NCBI GenBank assembly: GCA_019310195.1
Contig: JAFDET010000015.1
Coordinates: forward strand, 1 to 20,711
Source of the DNA: Deltaproteobacteria bacterium
Lineage (GTDB): Bacteria > Myxococcota_A > UBA9160 > JAFDET01
Direction: 5' to 3'
Length of the DNA stretch: 20,711 bases
Shown: positions 1-6,808 of the stretch, in pieces
Layout: every line of letters starts with the position of its first letter
Numbering within the stretch: the stretch's first letter is position 1
The notes under the pieces: model-generated
Told to the model about the DNA's origin: nothing
Seen by the model: only the letters and a program-made list of their open reading frames with translations
The model's database searches: none
Program-made: the position numbers and the translations under genes

Positions 1-148
1 CTCCAACCCGCTGCCCCTGGTGGTGCCGTGCCACCGCGTGGTCCAGACCGGCGGCAAGCTGGGCGGCTACGGCGGCGGCCTCCCGCTCAAGAAGCGCCTG
101 CTCGCCATGGAGCAGGCGGTACAGCCGGCTCCGGGCGATCTCCTCTAG
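1..148 (+). CDS. ogt: Methylated-DNA--protein-cysteine methyltransferase, C-terminal fragment (5' end outside window)
   Basis: This is the last 48 residues of a suicidal DNA-repair methyltransferase, which moves the alkyl group from O6-alkylguanine to its own cysteine. Reading from base 2, the fragment contains the family signature PCHRV (visible residues 9-13), where the Cys is the alkyl acceptor. It is followed by the typical GG-x-LGGYGGGLPLKKRLLAME segment, which in known members closes the active site and ends the domain. The stop is TAG at 146-148. The ogt versus ada C-terminal domain assignment cannot be settled because the N-terminus lies off the window. The gene converges on the PLP-enzyme gene, and the last base of its stop codon is the first base of a long palindrome. 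The family call is secure from the active-site motif. Confidence 0.9.
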   Translation, partial: SNPLPLVVPCHRVVQTGGKLGGYGGGLPLKKRLLAMEQAVQPAPGDLL

Positions 149-220
149 GAAACTAAAGGGACAGTCCCGTAGGTTGACGGCCGGAGGCCGTCAACCTACG
201 GGACTGTCCCTTTAGTTTCC
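148..220. repeat. Perfect 35-bp inverted repeat with 3-nt loop (candidate bidirectional terminator or mobile palindrome)
   Basis: Arms 148-182 and 186-220 are exact reverse complements around the loop GGA (183-185). The arms contain the inner motif GGGACAGTCCC, itself nearly palindromic. The element begins on the last base of the ogt stop codon. Its right arm contains the TAA stop (212-214) and the last two codons of the convergent PLP-enzyme gene. A 35-bp perfect stem is far longer than an ordinary intrinsic terminator, and A/T-rich ends (AAACTAAA and TTTAGTTT) flank the GC core on both strands, so it could terminate transcription from both sides. It could also be a dispersed palindrome of the REP/RAYT kind. 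The structure is seen directly; the function is inference. Confidence 0.9.
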
Positions 221-1356
221 GCTCAGGGCTTGGTCCAGGTCGGCGATCAGGTCATCGGCGTCTTCGATGCCGCAGGAGAAGCGGACCAGGGAGTCGGTGA
301 TGCCCCAGGCCTGGCGCTGCTCGGGGGTCTTGTCCCAGAACGACATGCTGACGGGCATCTCGACCAGCGACTCCGCTCCGTGGTCTCGAAGTCGGCGTCC
401 AGCTCGAAGGTGACGACGCCCCCGAAGCCGCTCATGAGGCGCCGCGCCACATCGTGATCCGGGTGGCTGGCCAGGCCCGGGTACCAGACCCGGCGCACCC
501 GGGGATGCGCCTCCAGGAACTCGGCCACCTTCTGGCCATTCTCGTTGTGGCGCTCCATGCGCACGTCCAGGGTCTTCATGCCGCGCAGCAGCAGATAGGC
601 GGCGTGGGGATCGATCACCGGACCCAGCACGCCCACGGCCTTGCGCACCGGCCCCAGCGCCTCCTCCGAGCCCACCACCGCCCCGGCCAGCAGGTCGTTG
701 TGGCCGCCCAGGTACTTGGTGGCGCTGTGGATCACCAGGTCCGCGCCGTCGCCCAGCGCCCGGTGGTTCACCGGAGTCGCGAAGGTGGAGTCGATGATCA
801 CCGTGACGCCCCGGGCGCGGCAGACGCGAACCACCTCCGGAACATCGATCACCCGCAGATAGGGGTTGGCCGGCGACTCGGTGAAGAAGAGGGTCGTGTC
901 GTCGCGCAGGGCGTCGGCCAGCTTCTTGGTGTCCGACGGCTCGATCACCGTGGTCTCCACGCCCAGCTTGGCCAGGTACTCGTCGCAGAACTGGCGCGTG
1001 CGCCGGTAGCAATCGTTGGTGGTGACCATGTGGCCGCCGGCCGGCAGCAGGGCCAGGAAGGTGGTGGTGGCAGCCGCCATGCCCGACGCAAACAGGGCCG
1101 CCGCCTCGGCCCCCTCCAGCGCGGCCAGCTTCTGCTCGGTGGCCCGCCAGGTGGGGTTGCCGTAGCGGCCGTACTCCTCGCGCGAGAGCCGCCCCTCCTG
1201 GTAGGCGCGCACGTCGGCCCCGCTGGAGAAGCGGAACGTGGCGGTCTGGAAGATCGGCGTGGTCAGCGCGTCCAGCAGATCGCGCTCGCGGCGCTCCCGT
1301 TCGCCGGCATGCACGGCGCGCGTGGAGTTACCCGCCTCCGGAGGGCGCTTGCTCAT
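212..1356 (-). pseudogene. Trans-sulfuration-family PLP enzyme (cystathionine gamma-synthase/lyase type), frameshifted with internal deletion
   Basis: This family forms or cleaves cystathionine or related sulfur amino acids in methionine/cysteine metabolism, using pyridoxal phosphate. From ATG 1356, the first frame reads about 326 residues with clear signatures: YGRYGNPT (62-69, phosphate-binding Tyr and Arg), IIDSTFATP (Asp189, pyridine-N contact) and SATKYLGGHND (Lys214, Schiff-base lysine). At about 374-381 the frame breaks. The family C-terminus resumes in another frame from 373, with ESLVEMPVSM and VRFSCGIEDADDLIADL, and ends at TAA 212-214. The total span is not a multiple of three. The usual stretch ending in SLGG just before ESL, roughly 18 residues that line the active site, is absent. 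A tandem CTCCG repeat sits at the junction (371-380). It could be a true pseudogene or an assembly error. MetB, MetZ and MGL cannot be told apart here. Confidence 0.85.
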
Positions 1357-1467
1357 TCGCTCTCTCGTGGGCTGTGGCGCTTAGCAGTTCGGGTGAGGAA
1401 CCCGGAGGTTCGGGATCCAGGGCCTGCAAGCACCGGAAATCACCCGGCAACGAAACCCGAGCCAGAA

Positions 1468-1496
1468 AGCGTACGATCCCCAGGGGGGTGAGTCAA
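1468..1496 (-). promoter_or_regulatory. Candidate sigma-70 promoter of the PLP-enzyme gene
   Basis: On the minus strand, TTGACT (1496-1491) and TACGCT (1473-1468) are separated by exactly 17 nt. This would start transcription near 1460 and leave a leader of about 105 nt before the ATG at 1356. The leader contains a small hairpin, GAACC-TCCG-GGTTC, but I could not match it to a known SAM or SAH riboswitch. Only 5/6 and 3/6 consensus positions are matched, so this is a prediction. A near-copy of the -35 element precedes the nuo operon. Confidence 0.4.
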
Positions 1497-1499
1497 CCT

Positions 1500-1523
1500 G
1501 CCCCGGAGCGGGCCGACCGGGGC
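1500..1523 (-). terminator. GC-rich hairpin just after the flippase-sulfatase gene
   Basis: GCCCCGG (1500-1506) pairs with CCGGGGC (1517-1523) around a 10-nt loop, two nucleotides past the TGA stop of the upstream gene on the minus strand. No U-tract follows, so it is terminator-like rather than a textbook intrinsic terminator. It sits directly in front of the candidate promoter of the next gene on the same strand, which suggests that the two genes are separate transcription units. Confidence 0.4.
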
Positions 1524-1524
1524 C

Positions 1525-4500
1525 TCAGTTGAGCTTCTCGCAGTCCTCGGGGCTCATGTAGCCGAGGACCGCCAGGCGCTCGCACTCGGCTTTGGAGACC
1601 GCGCGCTCCTGGCCCTCCAGGGCACCCGTCTCGGCGTACTGCTGGGCGGCAGCGGCGTCGGCCTCGAACCGCGCCGCCAGCTCCGGCTGGGATTCCGCCT
1701 GGTTGCGGGTCTCGCCCGGGTCCGCGGCCACGTCGAAGAGCTCGCGGGTGGGCAGGCCGCGGGGGTTGCCCTCGTTGGCCTCGATGTACTTCCAGGTCTC
1801 GGTGCGCAGGGCCCGCAGCACGTTGCCCTCGTGGTCCTCTTCGGCCAGGTGCAAGCGGTCCTTCTCCAGCCGCTCGGGGAAGGCGGTGCGCAGGTCCACT
1901 CCCTGCATGGCCGGTGAGGGCGCGGCGCCCGCCAGCGCGGCCAGGGTCGGCGCCACGTCGATGTGGCGCGCCAGGCCGGCGCCGCGCGCCGGCGCACCCG
2001 CCTGACCGGCAGGCCACTTCACCAGCAGCGGCACGCGGATCTGCTCGTCGTAGAGGGTCAGTCCGTGCCACCAGCCGCCGTGCTCGTGGAACTCCTCGCC
2101 GTGGTCGGCGGTCAGCACGATCGCGGCATCGTCCCACAGGCCCAGGGCCTTCAAGCGGTCGAACAGCTCGCCCACGTTCCGGTCCAGGTACTCGATCTCG
2201 CCCTCGTACAGCGCCCGCAGCTCTTCCGCCTGCTCCGGCGGCGGGTGCGCCAGCGACACCCGTGCCACGCCGGTTCCGTCGTAGGGATGGGCGAAGTACG
2301 GATCGTGGGGATCCATGTAGTGGAGGAACAGGAAGAAGCGCGCGTCGCGGTGCCGCTCCAGCCAGTCGAAGGCGGTGTCGTTCACCACCGCGGAGTCCTG
2401 GTAGAAGTCGCCGAAGCGCAGACCCGGCCTCACCTTGAACCAGACCTTGCGGGCGATCTGGTACAGGATCAGCTTCGACGACGACTCCAGCGCGCCGGCC
2501 AGGTAGTCGGGCCCCAGGTAATGGAACTCGTCGAAGCCCTGGTCGAAGCCGAAGCTGGGGGTCAGGTTGATGTTGGTGACGATGCCGCCCGTGGCATAGC
2601 CCGCTCCGCTCAGCACCTCCGAGACCAGATCGGCGTCGTCCCCCAGGACCGAGGGCTTGGACATGGCCTTGTGGGTGCTGGGCACCAGCGAGGTCAGCAG
2701 CGTGGCCGTAGACGGCTTGGTCCAGCTGGCGTGGGAGAAGCCGTCGTAGAGCGTGCCCCCCTGCTCCACCAGGGAGCAGATGTTGGGCGTCGCCACGTCG
2801 GCGCCGTAGCAGGACAGGTGGTCGGCGCGCAGGGTGTCCACCATGATCAGGATCAGGTTGGGCCGCTGGCTCAGCTGGGCCGGGATCGCCGGGGGCGCGG
2901 CGCCGTCCCCGTCAGCGCCTGCGGCGCCACGCGCCGCCAGCGCCCCCAGGCCCAGCACCAGCCCCAGTAGCCCCAGGGCGACCGGCGGCGTGAAGACCAG
3001 GCCCGCGCGGCCGCGGAACAGGCGCGGCGCCACCAAGAAGAGCAGCAGGGCCAGCACGCCGAAGGCCGCCAGGATGCCGCCCAACACGGGGAGCGGTGGC
3101 ATCTGCTCCAGGTACACGTCGCGCCGCACGCGGAACAGCGTGATCACCAGCCCGAAGGGCACCAGCATGGCCAGCATGGCCAGGCTCGGCGTCCAGCCGC
3201 GGATCTCCTCCAGGTCCATGGGCAGCACCGCCAGCACCGCGCCGCCCACGGCGCCCAGCGCCCCCAGCAGCGCCGCGTAGGCCAGCGGCCCGTACCAGAG
3301 CACCTGGGCCTCGCCGGCGAAGCCGCCCTGGGCGATCACCCAGCTCTCGATCAGTCCGATCAGGAGCCCGGACAGCACGCCCGCGCCCAGGCCCACGCCG
3401 GCGCTCGATGCCAGGCGCGACGGGAAGGAGGGCAGCGGCGCCGCCTGGACGTCCGCCCGGGCCGCGCGCTCTTCGTCGCTCTCCAACGACACCGCGTTGC
3501 GAGCCGCCTCTTCGAAGTCCACCTGCTCGCCGTTCACACGGCAGTACTCCGGTCGGTAGTCCTTGCCCCGCGCCCACCAGAAGAAGCCGCCCAACAGGGT
3601 GGGGGCCTCGGCCGCCCAGAAGCCCAGGGCCGCCGACACGATGGCCGCAGCCGCGCCGATCTGGTTGCGCAGCAGCATGTACTGGGCGGCCTCGCGGATC
3701 CCCTCGCCGGCAATCGTGAACGGGCTGATGACGGTGAGGAAGATCTGGATCGACGAGGCGAAGGTGACCTGCCAGAAGTCGGCGCCGACGGCGCCGATGG
3801 CCAGCGCCGTGAAGAAGTACATGGCGGCGGTGGTGAAGTGCACCACCCACGAGAGGAAGAGCGCCTGCAGCACCAGCAGCTTCTGGTGGCGGTAGGCCGC
3901 AGCGGCGTGGGCGAGGCGCATCACGATCCCCTCGAGGCGCGCCTTGCCGGGGATGGGGACCGTGCGCAGGCCCCACTCGACGACGCCGGGGAACCACAGC
4001 ACCAACAGCAGGCCGCCGATCAGGGCCAAGGCCAGGGGCAGCGTGATCGCCGCCACGGTGGCCGCGTTGTCGCCGAAGATCGAGATCCCGAAGGGCAGCG
4101 AGACCAGGAAGGTGAGGAAGATGCCCGAGAAGCCGATCACCTTCTCCAGCGCCTTGGTTGCGGTCACCTCGACGGTGCGCCCGCTGAAGCGGGAAGCGTC
4201 GTAGAGCAGGTAGCCGTCCAGGCCGGCGGTGCTGGGCAGGAAGGTGCCGATGAAGCGGCCGATCAGGAAGGAGCCGAAGATGTGCCGGAAGGGAAGCTCG
4301 ATGCCCTGGCCGCGCAGCAGCAGGATCCAGCGCCGCATGGAGGCGAGAATGCCGACGATCTTGATGCCGGTAGCGGCGGCGACCCAGGTCCAGAACGTGG
4401 CGGCGTCGATCTGCGCGAGCTGATCCAGGATCAGCTGCCAGGCCACCACGTGGCTGCCGTCCTCCATGGCGACCGGGTGCATGAACAGCAGCCAGAAGGC

Positions 4501-4638
4501 GCGCACCGTGATCCAGGCCTTCAGCAGGTTGAGGCCACGCCCGCGCCAGGGCTCCCGCGCGGCTCGGGCGACCAGCAGCGCCAGCACGGCGACGGTCAGG
4601 ATCTCGACCAGGATCTTCAGCAAAGGGGGAACCTCCAC
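1525..4638 (-). CDS. Fusion protein: flippase-like (UPF0104/LPG-synthase TM) domain plus sulfatase/alkaline-phosphatase-superfamily domain
   Basis: This is a 1037-residue inner-membrane protein with three parts. Residues about 1-355 are a multi-helix domain resembling the lysylphosphatidylglycerol synthase transmembrane family (RRWILLLRGQG 102-112, FLPSTAGLDGYLL 133-145, SPFTIAGEGIREAA 305-318). Residues about 410-570 hold a second group of hydrophobic helices. Residues about 592-985 form the soluble catalytic domain: metal ligand Asp601 (IMVDTLRADHLSCYG), the nucleophile region SWTKPSTATLLTSL (638-651), and Asp845-His846 (LTADHGEEFHEHGGW). The position occupied by Cys/Ser in formylglycine sulfatases is Thr640, and the following Arg is Thr644. 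It is therefore unlikely to be a formylglycine sulfatase; Thr is used by phosphoglycerol and phosphoethanolamine transferases and phosphopentomutases. The substrate is unknown. The start is GTG at 4638; a TTG at 4623 has the better ribosome-binding site. It follows the lipoprotein gene by 87 nt. Confidence 0.85.
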   Translation of the reverse strand: MEVPPLLKILVEILTVAVLALLVARAAREPWRGRGLNLLKAWITVRAFWLLFMHPVAMEDGSHVVAWQLILDQLAQIDAATFWTWVAAATGIKIVGILASMRRWILLLRGQGIELPFRHIFGSFLIGRFIGTFLPSTAGLDGYLLYDASRFSGRTVEVTATKALEKVIGFSGIFLTFLVSLPFGISIFGDNAATVAAITLPLALALIGGLLLVLWFPGVVEWGLRTVPIPGKARLEGIVMRLAHAAAAYRHQKLLVLQALFLSWVVHFTTAAMYFFTALAIGAVGADFWQVTFASSIQIFLTVISPFTIAGEGIREAAQYMLLRNQIGAAAAIVSAALGFWAAEAPTLLGGFFWWARGKDYRPEYCRVNGEQVDFEEAARNAVSLESDEERAARADVQAAPLPSFPSRLASSAGVGLGAGVLSGLLIGLIESWVIAQGGFAGEAQVLWYGPLAYAALLGALGAVGGAVLAVLPMDLEEIRGWTPSLAMLAMLVPFGLVITLFRVRRDVYLEQMPPLPVLGGILAAFGVLALLLFLVAPRLFRGRAGLVFTPPVALGLLGLVLGLGALAARGAAGADGDGAAPPAIPAQLSQRPNLILIMVDTLRADHLSCYGADVATPNICSLVEQGGTLYDGFSHASWTKPSTATLLTSLVPSTHKAMSKPSVLGDDADLVSEVLSGAGYATGGIVTNINLTPSFGFDQGFDEFHYLGPDYLAGALESSSKLILYQIARKVWFKVRPGLRFGDFYQDSAVVNDTAFDWLERHRDARFFLFLHYMDPHDPYFAHPYDGTGVARVSLAHPPPEQAEELRALYEGEIEYLDRNVGELFDRLKALGLWDDAAIVLTADHGEEFHEHGGWWHGLTLYDEQIRVPLLVKWPAGQAGAPARGAGLARHIDVAPTLAALAGAAPSPAMQGVDLRTAFPERLEKDRLHLAEEDHEGNVLRALRTETWKYIEANEGNPRGLPTRELFDVAADPGETRNQAESQPELAARFEADAAAAQQYAETGALEGQERAVSKAECERLAVLGYMSPEDCEKLN
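4632..4636 (-). promoter_or_regulatory. Shine-Dalgarno GGAGG supporting a TTG start at 4623
   Basis: On the minus strand a perfect GGAGG (4636-4632) lies 8 nt ahead of an in-frame TTG (4623-4621). The upstream GTG at 4638 has only a GGAG about 12 nt away. The spacing therefore favours translation from TTG, which would shorten the fusion protein by five residues without touching its first membrane helix. This is a sequence-only judgement. Confidence 0.45.
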
Positions 4639-4648
4639 GGCCCGGCAG

Positions 4649-4694
4649 GGCTCCGGAAAACCCGGGAATTTACCCCGGAAATCGTCCCGGAGCC
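4649..4694 (-). repeat. Inverted repeat between the lipoprotein gene and the flippase-sulfatase gene
   Basis: GGCTCCGG (4649-4656) and CCGGAGCC (4687-4694) are perfect 8-nt complements separated by 30 nt that contain further CCCGGG/CCCCGG runs. It lies in the 87-nt gap between the lipoprotein stop and the downstream start on the minus strand. It could attenuate read-through or stabilise mRNA. There is no U-tract, so I do not call it a terminator. Confidence 0.35.
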
Positions 4695-4725
4695 GCTTGC
4701 GCGCGAGCTGCCGGCCGGCGCGTTC

Positions 4726-5607
4726 CTAGTGGGTCGCCGGGTCCGACGCCAGCAGCTCGCGGCGGCGCACCTGGTACTCGCCCTCGGTAAGCTCGCCCCG
4801 CCGGCGCTGCTCCTCCAGATCGGCCAGCGCCCGCAGGGTGTCGGGCTCGAGCCGGTCCACCGGAAGCGTGGCTTCCGGCGCCGTCTGGCCCCGATCGGGC
4901 GCCCCCTCCTCCTCCATCAGGATGGTGCGGCGCCGGACCTCGCCTCCCGGACCGACCTGGATGCGCGCGGGCTGGTCGAAGCGCGTGGACTTCCAGTCCA
5001 GGGCGACCGTCTGGGGGCCCAGCAGGGTCACCGCCGGCCCCGGCAGCACCCGGAACTTCGCCTGGACCTTGCCCTCCTTGGGCATGGGCAGGTCGCCCCG
5101 GCGCCCTCCCTCGATCTTGGGCACCTCCCAGTCGGCGTGGCCGAAGTGGACCGTGAGCAGGTCGCCCTTCACGTAGGCGATGAACGAGGTGAGGAAGTCG
5201 GCGTGGAAGATTCCCAGCCGTTTCTGCCGGCGCACGGCCATGACCACCACCTCCTGGTCGGGGCTGGCCTCGGCCAGGGCCGCCTCCAGGGCGTCGGCAA
5301 CGTCGTAGATGACCGCAGGATGGACCGCGCCGATGCGATGACGATCCTTGCCCTCGCCCACTTCCACGTCGATGAAGGAAAGCGCGTGGGCCAGCCGCAC
5401 CGCGGCGATGACCGCCGGATGGCTGAAGCCACGCGGCACCACCTCGGAGCCCTGCTTGGTGACCCGCACGTAGGAGCGGATCTCGTTGCGGTCGTAGACC
5501 GGCGTGCTCACCTGGCGCGTGCCGAGGCAGCCGGCGGCCAGCAGTGCCAGCCCGAGCACGGCGGCGACGCCGGACGTGCAGCGGAGCCTGCGCGAGGAGC
5601 GTCTCAC
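4726..5607 (-). CDS. Uncharacterised lipoprotein with C-terminal SHOCT-like domain
   Basis: The product is 293 residues. The start chosen is GTG at 5607, which overlaps the gpsA stop in a GTGA arrangement and gives a proper signal sequence: MRRSSRRLR, then a hydrophobic stretch, then the lipobox LAAGC with Cys27 as the predicted lipidated residue. The middle (about 45-240) looks like a mixed alpha/beta soluble domain containing RLAHALSFIDVEV and EVVVMAVRRQKRLGIFHADF; I do not recognise it. Residues about 253-286 (LEPDTLRALADLEEQRRRGE followed by LTEGEYQVRRRELL) match the SHOCT pattern, a short helical domain with a turn around GELTEGEY that is often found at protein C-termini and is associated with oligomerisation. 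It is probably anchored to the outer or inner membrane facing the periplasm and translated together with gpsA. Its function is unknown. Confidence 0.75.
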   Translation of the reverse strand: MRRSSRRLRCTSGVAAVLGLALLAAGCLGTRQVSTPVYDRNEIRSYVRVTKQGSEVVPRGFSHPAVIAAVRLAHALSFIDVEVGEGKDRHRIGAVHPAVIYDVADALEAALAEASPDQEVVVMAVRRQKRLGIFHADFLTSFIAYVKGDLLTVHFGHADWEVPKIEGGRRGDLPMPKEGKVQAKFRVLPGPAVTLLGPQTVALDWKSTRFDQPARIQVGPGGEVRRRTILMEEEGAPDRGQTAPEATLPVDRLEPDTLRALADLEEQRRRGELTEGEYQVRRRELLASDPATH

Positions 5608-6608
5608 TCCAGCTCGCCCCGCAGCTGGCGGGTCATCAGGCGCACGGCGGCCTCCTCCACGCCCAGGTCCTCGTCCAGCACCGCCTGGACCACCTCGGCG
5701 ATGGGCATCTCCACGCCGCGCTTGCGGGCCAGGGCCACGGCAGCCCGGGTGGTCCGCACACCCTCCGCCACCTCGTTCATCTCGCCCAGGATTTCGGGCA
5801 GCGTGCGCCCTCGGCCCAGCTCGAGCCCCACGTGGCGGTTGCGGGAGAGATCGCCGGTGCAGGTCAGGACCAGGTCGCCCATGCCCGAGAGGCCTTGAAA
5901 AGTGAGGGGATCTGCCCCCATCGCCACGCCCAGCCGCGTGATCTCGGCCAGCCCGCGTGTCATCAGCGCGGCGCGTGCGTTCATCCCGGCATCCAGGCCG
6001 TCGCAGGTGCCGACCGCAATCGCCACCACGTTCTTCAGCGCGCCGCCCAGCTCGACCCCGATCACGTCGGCGCTGGAGTAGCAGCGGAAGAACGGGCTGG
6101 ACAGGGTGGTCTGAACCGAGATTGCGTAGGCCTCCTCCGCGGCGGCCAAGGTGACCACCGTGGGCTTGCCCTGGGCGACCTCCGAGGCGAACGAGGGGCC
6201 GGAGAGGCAGACGATGTGGGGGTGGTGGGACGCGTCGAGCACATCCTGCATCACCCGATGCATGGTGTACCCGGTCTCGGGCTCGATCCCCTTCACCGTG
6301 GAGACCAGGATGGCCTCGGGCAAAAGGTGATCGCGCGCGGTGCCGAGCAGCTCGCGGACGCCGTGGCTCGGCACCGCCACGATCACCATCTCCCGGTCCC
6401 GGAGCGCCTCGGCCAGGTCCGACGTCGCCCGGATGCTCTCGGGCAGCTCCGCGTCCTTCAGGTAGCGCGGGTTGCGGTGATTCCGGTTGATCGCGTCGGC
6501 GACCGCGGGCTCCCGGGCCCAGAGCGTGACGTCGCCCACGCGAGCGGCCAGCATGGCCAGGCACGTGCCGAAGCTTCCCGCTCCCAGGACCGCGACCGGA
6601 ACCGCCAT
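5604..6608 (-). CDS. gpsA: Glycerol-3-phosphate dehydrogenase [NAD(P)+]
   Basis: The 334-residue cytoplasmic enzyme reduces dihydroxyacetone phosphate to sn-glycerol-3-phosphate, the backbone of phospholipids. The N-terminal Rossmann motif is VLGAGSFGTCLAM (7-19). VSTVKGIEPETG (102-113) and LSGPSFASEVAQGKP (135-149) follow. GVELGGALKNVVAIAVG (184-200) carries the catalytic Lys192, and the substrate-binding loop is QGLSGMGDLVLTCTGDLSRN (238-257). The length equals the usual size of the family. I chose the ATG at 6608 because the Rossmann fold begins right after it; the open frame runs 20 codons further upstream without homology-like sequence. No Shine-Dalgarno is visible, and a TACACT box lies 8 nt before the ATG, so translation may be leaderless. 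The gene is divergent from nuoA and overlaps the lipoprotein gene by 4 nt. Confidence 0.96.
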   Translation of the reverse strand: MAVPVAVLGAGSFGTCLAMLAARVGDVTLWAREPAVADAINRNHRNPRYLKDAELPESIRATSDLAEALRDREMVIVAVPSHGVRELLGTARDHLLPEAILVSTVKGIEPETGYTMHRVMQDVLDASHHPHIVCLSGPSFASEVAQGKPTVVTLAAAEEAYAISVQTTLSSPFFRCYSSADVIGVELGGALKNVVAIAVGTCDGLDAGMNARAALMTRGLAEITRLGVAMGADPLTFQGLSGMGDLVLTCTGDLSRNRHVGLELGRGRTLPEILGEMNEVAEGVRTTRAAVALARKRGVEMPIAEVVQAVLDEDLGVEEAAVRLMTRQLRGELE

Positions 6609-6616
6609 CGAATTGC

Positions 6617-6622
6617 AGTGTA
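6617..6622 (-). promoter_or_regulatory. Candidate -10 box for a leaderless gpsA transcript
   Basis: TACACT on the minus strand ends 8 nt before the A of the gpsA ATG, a spacing compatible with transcription starting at the initiation codon itself. No Shine-Dalgarno precedes that ATG. No convincing -35 is found 16-18 nt upstream, so this is a weak prediction. Confidence 0.28.
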
Positions 6623-6648
6623 GCCGTCGGTTTCGGGGCCCGCGTTTC

Positions 6649-6677
6649 TTGACTGACCCGAATCGCACGGCTACCGT
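6649..6677 (+). promoter_or_regulatory. Candidate sigma-70 promoter of the nuo operon
   Basis: TTGACT (6649-6654) and TACCGT (6672-6677) are separated by 17 nt in the divergent gap ahead of nuoA. A start near 6684 would leave a leader of about 125 nt. It uses the same -35 hexamer and spacing as the candidate promoter of the PLP-enzyme gene. It is the best-spaced pair I can find in the gap; the -10 matches consensus at only three positions. Confidence 0.4.
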
Positions 6678-6691
6678 CCCGGCGGTTTTCC

Positions 6692-6716
6692 GAGGCGGGA
6701 CGCGCGGTTCCGCCTC
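6692..6716 (+). repeat. Hairpin in the nuo 5' leader
   Basis: GAGGCGG (6692-6698) pairs with CCGCCTC (6710-6716) around an 11-nt loop and is followed by TTT. If the predicted promoter is correct, this hairpin would lie at the very 5' end of the nuo mRNA, where it could protect the transcript or act as a weak attenuator. The pairing is visible; any role is inference. Confidence 0.35.
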
Positions 6717-6808
6717 TTTGGCGCACTTCTTGGCGCAGGGCGGGGAGCGGCTTCGCTGCGCCCGTCGCGTCCGACTGCGGCGAAGACCTGAGCGGAGGGA
6801 CGATCGCG

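Noticed and set aside
368..385. Programmed frameshifting or a selenocysteine UGA as explanation for the broken PLP-enzyme gene
   Set aside because: No in-frame UGA occurs at the break, and about 18 family codons are missing, which neither mechanism explains.
1357..1467. SAM or SAH riboswitch in the leader of the PLP-enzyme gene
   Set aside because: Only one small 5-bp hairpin with a TCCG loop is evident. I could not identify the conserved cores of known classes; a covariance-model search would be decisive.
3838..5898. Plus-strand open frame of 686 codons antisense to the flippase fusion, lipoprotein and gpsA
   Set aside because: Low-complexity translation lacking motifs; the minus-strand genes have lipobox, catalytic and nucleotide-binding motifs.
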